Part shown: positions 38,301 to 50,300 of the stretch, piece after piece
Layout: each line of letters begins with the position of its first letter
How positions within the stretch are numbered: the stretch's first letter is position 1
Assembly: GCF_032854445.1 (NCBI RefSeq)
Contig: NC_088295.1
Location: 7,630,501 to 7,694,500 of the forward strand
Source: Liolophura sinensis
Taxonomy: Eukaryota > Mollusca > Polyplacophora > Chitonida > Chitonidae
Length of the DNA: 64,000 nt
Direction of reading: 5' to 3'
Translations under genes and position numbers: made by a program
The notes under the pieces: model-generated
The model's input: the letters and a program-made list of their open reading frames with translations, nothing else
Database searches by the model: none
Told to the model about the DNA's origin: nothing

Positions 38301-41300
38301 ATTGTCAAAAGCGTTGGTGTTCTATCCTTTCCGCTATAAGAGGCAGTTATTCGTGCTGAAGATGAAAAATCTCACCTAATAATTGTGGTAACTGTGAAGC
38401 TGTTTGTGCAGCTGTGTCCGACTGTAAGCTATTTGATTTCTTCTGAAGATATTGTAACTGTGGATTACTTGTAATTAGATGGTAATTACAGAAGACGCCA
38501 ATTGTCAAAACCATCCGTGTTTAACAATCATTAGCTGATGAGGGTTGGATAATTCTAATTGACACCAAGCAGTTAAAACTTTGTACTTTTAAATAGTAGG
38601 GATCATATCAGGATTACATGAAACTGTGAAAAGTTTGGTTCTGTAGTCACTTGCTATAGACAAATTACACCATTAACGTTCCTGTTTAACCAGGTTGTTT
38701 CGTGGCCTGGTAAATTCAGAAGTCATTTGTTGCTTTGTAACAAATAATTTCAATTATCCGCTTGACGAACGGTCAATAAGAGCAGAAATCCCAATAGAGA
38801 AATATAACAGTCAGACATATACTGACTGCAAGACTATTTGGTGTATGTAAATACAGAAGATTGTATACGAAATATAAAATCGGGCTGAGGAAATTTGGAT
38901 AAGTGTCTTTCAACGTTCCAAAATATATGACTTCTGGACACCATCTCATAGTTGAACATTATCGGGAACTGAGACCAGAATAAATCCCCTTTTTAATTCC
39001 TCCCCCTTATTCCTGTCTGCTCTACCCTCAATTTCCGGACCTTTGAACGGTATTCTACTGAGTACGCGTCAGTGACATATGGTTATTCATTCTCTGACAT
39101 ACTCCGGTTGACATGAATACGATGCATACTGTATGCGCTGTATATTCAGCGTAACACGACCTCGCTTCCACTGTAGACTTATCACGACTCTTTCAGGCAG
39201 AAATATTCCTTACCATTCCAAGTCGTTTCGAATCCGCAGTGGATTTGGCCCGATCTAGAGTGTACAGTACCATGCAACAAATTACAAACCCTCTGGACTG
39301 GACGAGTAATGGGTAGTCAGGATTGCGTAGGCAACGATCTGTATTTCCCAGAGACAGTGTCTAGCGGTTAGACTGGGCAAATTATTGCTATCAAGGTTTG
39401 GCATAGGTTTGTCTTTCTTGTATGTGTATACTTTTGTGCATGTGGCAATTTCTTAGAATATTCCAATACGTTTATCACTGAGAATAGCCACATTGATTTT
39501 GTGAATACACTGTCGCTTTCTATACACTGTTTTCATCTGTATGCATGAAGATAACTTTCTGTTGTCAATGTCCACACTATAATAAAAGACTTACCGCATA
39601 GAGAGGAAAATCAGAACAGGAAATACAGCGTGATAATTGGCAAATAGACACTCGTAACCGATTTAATATTGCCAGTGCCTCTTGTCAATATACCTTAGGG
39701 TTTTTTATTCCAACTGCTCTTGTAAATGCTTAAATGGTAGCAAATTACCCGGACCCTCTGACACCATGGCTTAAACAAAATAAAGTCAAAAAAAAATGCA
39801 GTGTACATGTATAAGGCGTCACTGATCTATATTGAATCACTCATCGCATTTAACATACAAGAGCATTAAAAGAATACAAAGGGACCAAGTCTCGGGAATG
39901 CTTAGTCCACCAACCTCGGATTATTCATGGTCACGACTTCATGTCGAATCGGACTGAACATTAAACGAACTGATATATTAAGGCAAGTCAGAAGGCAAGA
40001 GAAATGAATGTTTCCTTGATACCATTGTTCAAGTTGATGGGGAGGGGTAACCCGGCTGAAAGCCAGTTTCTGGTGTAGAGTGAACTCTCGAACGCGAACT
40101 AACTACATACTCCACAGAAACGTGTCTTGACAATTTAGCATAATGACTGAACGTGTATGTGGTGTATGATTGTCAAACAACAGGCATCGTGGGTTACTGG
40201 GATTAAATAAGAGGTCAAATACAGAAACAAGACGAGAAGCATTAGTTACAAATAAACGAGCCACACATAACTGGTGTTGATTATAGCCAGTTTTGTGTAG
40301 GTTTGTTTGTACAATTAGCCCTATAAATGCCACTGTTCTGTTTAAATCAGGACATATTTTGACACAGGAGAATTTGTTAACATTCAGAAAAATCTCCAGA
40401 AAAAGTTCTACAACAATATGCCTAGACCTATAAATACACCACCATGTATAGCGTCTTTGTTTGTCAAAGGCTACATGTGTAGTAGGTTCTAAGAACGGTA
40501 CCCAAAACTGTACCTTATATCCCCCAACGGGATTAAATGGAACGATATTTTACATATACTAGTGCTCAAAAGAAAGTATACACCAAGACAAATACATAAA
40601 AATCGCGCAAAGTAAAAAATTGAGAAATTATCCATGATGAGCCCTATTACCCGTGTAAACGCCGATCCATCCAGGGAACAAACTGGCCCAACAAAGCAAG
40701 ATTTGCCTAAACTTAGCATAAAATCGAAAAATGGCCCTTCCACGTGTAACACGACATGAACGTGCATTTTGGCGGTATAAATGAGTCGATGGGAAACGTT
40801 AGGAACACAGTCGTCAGAAAAACACCAGAGGTATGCCACGTTTGAGCCAAGTTGAGCGAGAGAGAGCTGTCGGCATGGCCCAGCAAGGAGCGACCAACGC
40901 CGCCATTGCCAGAACCTTTGGTTGCACAAGAGCAACTATCGTCAGACTTATGCAGCGACTCCGGCAGACAGGCGTTACATCCGACAGGTCTAGGAGCGGT
41001 CGACCACGCGTCACCACCCCCGCTGAAGATCGACACATCCGGACCATTCACCTCCGCAATAGGAACGTAACGGCAACGTCAACGGCGGCGACGGCACTAG
41101 GGCACCCGATTAGTCGACACACTGTCTACCGTCGACTACGTCAACACGGTATTAGGGCACGTCGACCGTATTGTGGAGTTTATCTGACGCCTCAAAATCA
41201 ACGTCGTCGGCTGATATGGGCCAGGCGCGTTCTACGCTGGCAGAGGCGTGAATGGGCACGGGTAATGTTCTCCGACGAGAGCAGGTTTTGTGTGTACAAA

Positions 41301-44300
41301 AATGACGGTCGGGCTAGGGTATACAGGCGTGTAGGAGAACGTTTGGTGCCAAATTGCGTTCAGCAAGTTCGAGCGTTTGGAGGTGGTAGTGTGATGGTGT
41401 GGGGAGGCATCTGCGGCGATCTGAAGACCAGGCTGGTGGTGATTCATGGGAACCTCAATGCTCGCAGATACACGGATGAAGTTTTACGACCGGTTGTAGT
41501 GCCATTCATCCACCAACAGCAAAGAGGAATTTTGTACCAGCATGATAATGCAAGACCTCATACTGCAAGATTGACAAACAACTTTCTACAGAACGCCAAC
41601 ATCGATCTCTTGCCATGGCCGGCATGTTCACCCGACCTCAATCCAATTGAGCACTTGTGGGACCACCTGGGCAGACAAGTCAGAAGACTGCCAGTGCCAC
41701 CTGTGACCGTTCAACAGCTGGAAGAGTGTCTCCAACAAGAATGGCAACCAATCACACCTAACGTCATTCGACGCCTGACGTCATCAATGCGGCGACGTGT
41801 TGTTGCCTGCATCAATGCCAATGGAGGCCAAACTCGCTACTGAGCATGATTTGAATGACATTTCCAGAGGGAAAAATGCTTCATTTGAATTTTGCAAATG
41901 TGTAAATGTTCTGTTGACACCACATCTCTTTGACTGACCATCAAACCAAACCTTCACCATTTAATGAACTGTATGTATGGACGTTTCAGGTGAAATTGAA
42001 TATCCTTATGGAATTAAAAATAATTTCAAATATATTTCTTTCCGTTTTTATTTGATGTCTGATCAAACAGCTGTATACTTTCTTTTGAGCACTAGTTTAC
42101 ATACACATTACATTATTGTGTTCTATGATTTTTGTTTTATCAGAACAATATACGGAATACCTTCATGTCTTTATTTAATTCAGTTGAATGTAAAGACCGT
42201 GTATTGGCACATTTAGATTGGGAAATCTCTAATAAAATGTAAGGTCACATTTTGGTTGGCCTTTACGTGTTTTCATATGAAACCACCACGGTGGATTCTG
42301 TGGAGTTGAGGGAGAGTCCAGCTGATGCATATTATACTTGAATGTTGATCTGTTCAAATTAACAAATCTCATTTCATTCCAAGAATATCAGGAACTACCT
42401 CCCGACATAAGTGAACACTTTTGGTCAATGTATTTGATTTAAAATTCTGTTGTTATTTGCGTAAGAATGGGGTCTGTGTGCAAATTCCTTTTCGTTTTGC
42501 CGTGATATGCGAATATTTTATTTGGCACTCAAATTTGATTCCTTATTCTAAACCCATGTTCTATGTAAATTACTATTATCATGAATTGTGCTTGTTTCTC
42601 ACAGGTGCCTATGCTCTCGGATCCATCGACCCAAGCTTATACAAAATCTGCGATGAAGACGATGACTATGAAGTGCCAGAGGATCATATCGGCCGTGTGT
42701 GGTTCGCCGTGGAATACGAAAGAGAGTCGGAAAAATTACTCGTAACACTCATAAAAGCCAAAAATCTTCCGAACAGAAGTTTTGGGAACGCCAATAGCTG
42801 TGATCCTTTTGTCAGGTGGGTTAGTGATTATGTTCCGTTCTCTGGGGCCTGTTACATTTTTATCTGCAAGAAACAATACCTGTCTGACCCTGTCCTCTCA
42901 TACATATTTCATCAAACTGCAATATTTGAAGTGAAAAAAGTAGCAATTAAGTGTTACATTTTAAAGACTTTTTTGTGCGTTTTTAAATAAATATACTTTC
43001 CTATTCGTATTCTGACAGAAAACCAATTTGCAAACTTCAAGTGCACATTAAAATCGACCTTGTCATTGTAAATAATGCCAAAAACCTAAAACCAGCGTCA
43101 CATGGATTGCAATTCTTCGTCGGAATTGTTTTCAACATCACAATCATTATGTGCATTATTTTCTTCATTGTTTTTAACGCCATGCACAAGAAATTTTTAA
43201 CTTGTACCATTACTATCAGTATCATGAAGAAAATGGGAAAGGACGGTTTAAACCCGCACATACATACATACTTTTGGAAAACAGGTTTTTTCAATAACTC
43301 ACAAGCTTTACATCTACATAATCCCGGGTCACATATCGTCAACAATGCCCCAAGGGTACGGGACAATCAACAACTTCCCTGTCCATGCCAGGGATTGAAC
43401 CCACATCTCGTGTATATAAGCAACAGAAACGGGTCAAGCGTCCTAACCACTCGGCCGTCAACCACTCCTTCATTACTATGCTGTTTCCATCAGTTCTCCT
43501 TCCATGAGAGACGACATACTGTTGTGTCTTGTATATATAAACCCGACCGATGGATCTGTCCTTTCATCATATGGAATTGGGGTATTCCTTAGTTTACAGA
43601 CACAATCAGACTTCTTTGTTTTATTGTTGGTATATTGAAACTGGTGGACCGCACAACTGCGTTATTGTCATTACCAACACATGCACGTCGGTGTGTCTCA
43701 TTCATGGACATGTGAACATAAACTGACCAGTGACTTCCACTGCTTTTTTCCTTTTTGCTTGACGTATTTATTTGCAGATAGACACATGTTTATCGGCATG
43801 GCGTCATTTTACTTGCATGTAGATGTGAACTTACAAGAGCAGCTTGTCCTGCACGCACATCCGTCTGAGAATTAACAGAGACAGATTTGTGTGTCCTTCT
43901 GCAGGAAGTGTGCAGAATCTTCACATTGCCACCCATTCAGAAAAATGGAAGACGTCTTTAGTTTTCCTAATAGACGTACAGCTGATCTCGACATGCTAAC
44001 AACACTTGGCTCTGTGCAGAAAGCCTGGACATTCTCTGGGAACGGCACAGCTCTTCCATTACCATGATGGATGTGTTTCAGGCTTAAATCTGTTTGCCTG
44101 ATAATTAGTTAATGATACTTCCTTGCTCCTCACTGCTAACTCATGCAGTAAGATCTCGGTCTTGGAATCTGCGATCATGTGGTCTGATTGTTGCTGATGT
44201 TCAGCATCTTGAATTTCTGGCATCCCTTCTTGAATTTGCAAGATATACGACAGGTCATGAAAGGAGGCTCCATCCTGTCGCCTGAGTGTCCATGTGTCCT

Positions 44301-47300
44301 TCACCTACAAACCGACAAACCTACAGTCGCCGTGTACGATGAGAACTTTATACGACATATTTACTAAAACAAATCAGAAAAAACAAAATTGCCATGGTTG
44401 GATTTATCCTATTATCCAACTTTCCACATTGTTGAATTCCAAAATTGTAACATTTAACCTTCGGGCTATTACAATGTTGGTGTAACAGTCGATATAACCA
44501 GTCGGTACAGCTGTACAGTTGTTTTAATTCAGATAACTAATTTCTGTGACCGATTGGTTAACGTGCCAGTGCGACGCACTATCCCATCATCGACTCACCG
44601 ATTCCGTCACTGTGAATTCATAACCAGCTTCCTCATTATATACATGTGAAGGTCTTTCGGTAATCTGCGGATGGTCGTGTGTTTTAATCTGCCCGGTTAC
44701 GTTTCACAATAATTTTGGTCGCCGTCGTTCATGTATGAGTGACGTATTCTTCAGCACGGCGTAAAACGTTAGTTAAATACCATTAATTTTTCGTGCTACC
44801 CTTATCTGTTTTAGAGATAATAAATTATAATTGACTTGTTTAAAGGGTAGTCGGTAAAATGAGCCCTCTGTGAGGGTGACGCATAATTTCAAAGCAAACT
44901 TGTATCGAGACGAAACCTAAATTCAGAGTGTAAAAGCTGTTTGTGAGCCATAAATCGGCCAGTAATTTGTGTCTGGCGAGATGCTGACTTTCCCCAGTTT
45001 TGTAATTATGAGGTTCCAACAGTATATTTCAATGAGTCGGTGTTGTTTCATTTGAAACTGACCGGGCGCTTGTTTTCTTTTGCCTGAGTAACATCAACCA
45101 GAATGCTTGCGTGATTGTAGTTATACGACGAACGGATACGGTTATTTGACAAACTATTTGGAAGAGCAAATGCCGTGTCACAAGCAATAATATCCTATCT
45201 TGGTTTTTTTTTTGTTCAGTTTGCGACCATAATGGTCAGTGTCCAATAGGCTGAAGCGAGAACAAAGCTTTAGCTGGAATGTATGTACTGTAATCATCAT
45301 GTGTTCTACCTAGTTAGAAATAATGAGACTTATACACTGTGACAAGAATGAAATACCAACATAAGGATGTACATGAGTACATTGCATTGGAGAGATATTA
45401 ACATCACAGCATATTCCATTACTATACGATAAAAGTTTCTGTGGAGGAGAATGACAAATGCAGGCATTAACCTACGCTCACAAACTGTCGGTATATTCTG
45501 TGGTATACTTCCCATGATGATTTAGAAGATTTACTTTAGAACGTGTGCGATACATGTTTCATTTCAACCAGCTCAGTTGATTAAGTTTGTTCTACTTAAG
45601 CACAGCACGACATCAACTTTGTCCGTTCAGAGCATGGGTTACGCGTAAACCCGACCCCATGGTAAGCTTATGTAGCCTCTGACCCATTCTCTGATTGGAT
45701 TCATTTAGAACATTGCTACACATGACGCGACGACGTACCCCAGGCTAATAACATACGACGAGCTCAGTTTATCAGGATGTTATGTAACCCGATCCTTCAC
45801 ATGAGGTTGGCATAACGAAGTACTGCTAGACTGACGCATACATTATCAATTTCTTAATTCTCAATCAATATGACCTTGGTGACCTTGACCTCCACATTTA
45901 GGACCGTTCATCCACTTACCTCTATCACCTTTACACAAGATTTACAATTATTTACCCAGAATGTTTTACTTTCATTGCGACACACGAATTTCACATTGCA
46001 ATTACCAAACCATATTTACAATCCTTCATGCAGTATGTTGCTATTTTTCTCACACCTATGGTGATATCTAGAACTATTGATCTGTCCAAAATGTCGCTAT
46101 TTTTCTCATACCTATGGTGATATCTAGAACTATTGATCTGTCCAAAATGTCGCTATTTTTCTCATACCTATGGTGATATCTAGAACTATTGATCTGTCCA
46201 AAATGTCGCTATTTTTCTCATACCTGTGGGGAGGCCTCCGTGGCTCAGTCGGTTAGCGCGGTAGCGCAGCGTAATGACCCAGGAGCCTCTCACCAATGTG
46301 GTCGCTGTGAGTTCAAGTCCAGCTCATGCTGGCTTCCTTTCCGGCCGTAAGTGGGAAGGCCTGCCAGCAACCTGCGGATGGTCGTGGGTTTCCCCCGGGC
46401 TGTGCCCGATTTCCACCCACCAAAATGTTGGTCCACCCACCGCCGTTGTATAAGTGAAATATTCTTGAGAACGGCGTAAAACACCAATCAAATAAATAAA
46501 TAAATAAATCATACCTATGGTGATATCTAGAACTATTGATTTGTCCAAAATGTCGCTATTTTTCTCATACCTATGGTGATATCTAGAACTATTGATCTGT
46601 CCAAAATGTCACTATTATTCCCATACGTATGTCCATATATTTGGAATTGCTCGTCCTGTATTTCACTTTTATGTAACCTTCAGCTGTTGTATATGTTTGT
46701 ACGATTTGTCAGGCAAATCAAACCATTGTTAGTCCAGTTTTGTGACCATACGTGAGTCCTTTGTCCGTCTGTATAATCTAGAATACAATTACTCAGTGTC
46801 ATGGTAGTGCACTAGAATAGGTTATCGTCTATGAATTGTCCTACGTATCGTACGAAAAACGTTTGATGAGAATTTCTCTGAGGGACGTGTACTTATACAA
46901 CTACGTGTACTCAGAATTGCGGATTTTGAATGTCAGCAACAGTCTTGCAACGGAATTCTTATTCGCGAACGAGCAATTATATTAGTTGCAATTTATCAGA
47001 CCTCAAAGGTCTAAAATTACCCAAAATGCTGTGTGGTCATTACATTTAATATACTGTCACATTAAAACAACGCAAAGGGTCCAAGAATTTTTTACCAGCT
47101 AAAAGTATAAAAACATTGAATAAATGCAAATTCATTATATCGATTACTTTGTTGTTTCAGAATATTTTTGATGCCAGACGAAAGACGATATCTCCAGTCC
47201 AAGTTTCGTAAAAAGACGTGTAACCCAAAGTTTGAGGAAAGTTACGTATTTCAGGTCAGTTACAGAGATTCAATTTTGTCTCTTCTTTATTTCTTTGATT

Positions 47301-50300
47301 TCAAATATTTCCCAACATGTAAGCCATCGCAATGTATACTACTGTTAAACTGTTGTATGACATCTTTAGGCTCCTGCCAAACGGCTCTGCTACCTTCCAC
47401 CGTGTAGGCTCCTGTCAAACTGCTCTGATATCCTCCATCGTGTAGGCTACTGCCAAACTGCTCTGCTACCTTCCACCGTGTAGGCTCCTGTCAAACTGCT
47501 CTGATATCCTCCATCGTGTAGGCTACTGCCAAACTGCTCTGCTACCTTCCAACGTGTAGGCTCCTGTCAAACTGCTCTGATATCCTCCATCGTGTAGGCT
47601 ACTGCCAAACTGCTCTGCTACCTTCCAACGTGTGGGCTCCTGCCAAACTGCTCCACTACCATCCACCGTGTAGGCTACTGTTAAACGGCTCTATCACCTT
47701 CTACCGTGTAGGCTGCTGTCAAACTGCTCTATTACCCTCCACCGTGTAGGCTACTGTCAAACTGCTCTATATTTTCCTCCACCGTGTAGGCTACTGTCAA
47801 ACTGCTCTGTTACCCCCCACCCTGTAAGCTACTATCAAACTGCTCTATTACCATCCACTGTGTAGGCTACCGTCAAACTGCTCTATTACCCTTTACCGTG
47901 TAGGCTCCTGTCAAACTGCTCTATTACCCTTTACCGTGTAGGCTACTGTCAAACTGCTCTGCTACCCTCTACCGTGTAGGCTCCTGTCAAACTGCTCTAT
48001 TACCCTTTATCGTGTAGGCTTCTGTCAAACTGCTCTATTACCCTCTACTCCACCGTGTAGGGTACTGCCAAACCTGTCAAACTGCTCTATTACCCTTTAT
48101 CGTGTAGGCTACTGTCAAACTGCTATGCTACTCTCAACCATGTAGGCTACTGTCAAACTGCTCTGTTACCCCCCACCGTGTTGGTTACTGTCAAACAGCT
48201 CCATCACCTTCTACCGTGTAGGCTACTGTCAAACTGCTCTATTACCCTTTACCGTGTAGGCTCTTGTCAAACTGCTCTGTTACCCTTTATCGTGTAGGCT
48301 ACTGTCAAACTGCTCTATTACCCTTTATCGTGTAGGCTACTGTCAAACTGCTCTGCTACCCTCTACCGTGTAGGCTACTGTCAAACTGCTCTATTACCCT
48401 TTATCGTGTAGGCTACTGTCAAACTGCTTTATTACCCCTCACCGTGTAGACTACTGTCAAACTGCTGTATTGCCATCTGCCGTGTAGGCTGCTGTCAAAC
48501 TGTTGGATAACCCTTCACCGTGTAGGCTACCGTCAAACTGCTATATTACCCTGCACCGTGAGGGCTGCTGTCAAACCATTGTATTATCTTTCACCATGTG
48601 GGCTACTGTCAAACTGCTCTATTACCTTCCACCGTGTAGGCTACTGTCAATCTGCTGTATTTCCCCCCACCGTGTAGGCTACTGTCAAACTGCTGTATTA
48701 CCCCCCCCCCCCCTCCCCACCCCACCGTGTGGGGTACTGTCAAACTGTTTGATAACCCATCACTGTGTAAGCTGCTGTTAAACTGTTGCATTACCTTCAC
48801 CGTGTGGGCTGCTGTCAAACTGCTGTATTACCCTCCACCGTGTAGGGTACTGCCAAACTGTTCGATAACCCTTCACTGTGTAAGCTGCTGTTAAACTGTT
48901 GTATTACCTTCACCGTGTGGGCTGTTGTCAAACCATTGTATTACTTTTTACCGGGTAGGCTACTGTCATACTGTTCTATTACCTTCCACCGAGGTAATTA
49001 TATTAATTATAATATTATAATTACTTATTATTATAATTATATTTTCCTCCACCGAGTAGGCTGCTGTCAAACTGCTCTATTACCCCCCACCGAGTAGGCT
49101 GCTGTCAAACTGCTCTATTACCCTCCACCGTGTAGGCTACTGTCAAACTGCTCTTTATTTTCCTCCACCGAGTAGGCTACTGTCAAACTGCTCTATATTT
49201 TCCTCCACCCTGTAGGCTACTGTCAAACTGCTCTATATTTTCCTCCACCGTGTAAGCTACTGTCAAACTGCTCAATATTTTCCTCCACCGAGTAGGCTAC
49301 TGTCAAACTGCTCTATATTTTCCTCCACCGAGTAGGCTGCTGTCAAATTGCTCTTTATTTTCCTCCACCGTGTAGGCTACTGTCAAACTGCTCTATATTT
49401 TCCTCCACCGAGTAGGCTGCTGTCAAATCGCTCTTTATTTTCCTCCACCGTGTAGGCTACTGTCAAACTGCTCTATATTTTCGTCCACCGAGTAGGCTGC
49501 TGTCAAACTGCTCTATTACCCTCCACCGTGTAGGCTACTGTCAAACTGCTCTATATTTTCCTCCACCGTGTAAGCTACTGTCAAACTGCTCTTTATTTTC
49601 CTCCACCGAGTAGGCTACTGTCAAACTGCTCTATATTTTACTCCACCGTGTAGGCTACTGTCAAACTGCTCTATATTTTCCTCCACCGAGTAGGCTACTG
49701 TCAAACTGCTCTATATTTTCCTCCACGGAGTAGGCTGCTGTCAAACTGCTCTATATTTTCCTCCACCGTGTAGGCTACTGTCGAACTGCTCTATATTTTC
49801 CTCCACCGTGTAGGCTACTGTCAAACTGCTCTTTATTTTCCTCCACCGAGTAGGCTACTGTCAAACTGCTCTATATTTTCCTCCACAGTGTAGGCTACTG
49901 TCAAACTGCTCTATATTTTCCTCCACCGTGTAGACTACTGTCAAACTGCTCTATATTTTCGTCCACCGTGTAGGCTACTGTCAAACTGCTCTATATTTTC
50001 GTCCACCGTGTAAGCTACTGTCAAACTGCTCTATATTTTCCTCCACCGAGAGGCTACTGTCAAACTGCTCTATATTTTCCTCCACCGTGTAGGCTACTGT
50101 CAAACTGCTCTATATTTTCCTCCACCGTGTAGGCTACTGTCAAACTGCTCTATATTTTCCTCCACCGAGTAGGCTACTGTCAAACTGCTCTATATTTTCC
50201 TCCACCGTGTAGGCTACTGTCAAACTGCTCTATATTTTCGTCCACCGAGTAGGCTGCTGTCAAACTGCTCTATATTTTCGTCCACCGTGTAGGCTACTGT

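Larger units (their letters stand above)
40562..42092 (+). mobile_element. Tc1/mariner-type DNA transposon, structurally intact, 1531 bp
   Basis: It is bounded by perfect 20-bp terminal inverted repeats and flanked by TA on both sides (40560-40561 and 42093-42094), the expected target duplication of this superfamily. It encloses one uninterrupted transposase gene. It sits in the 12.2-kb intron of SYT15, 512 bp upstream of the first C2A exon, in the same orientation as the gene. Intact ends plus an intact reading frame suggest fairly recent insertion. Confidence 0.93.

Noticed and set aside
40489-41070. Frames on both strands overlapping the transposase
   Set aside because: They are shadows of the GC-rich transposase gene in other frames.
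43400-43485. Functional tRNA-Ser or tRNA-Leu gene on the - strand
   Set aside because: A and B boxes are present but the acceptor stem does not pair and the region continues into a SINE body with a simple-repeat tail.
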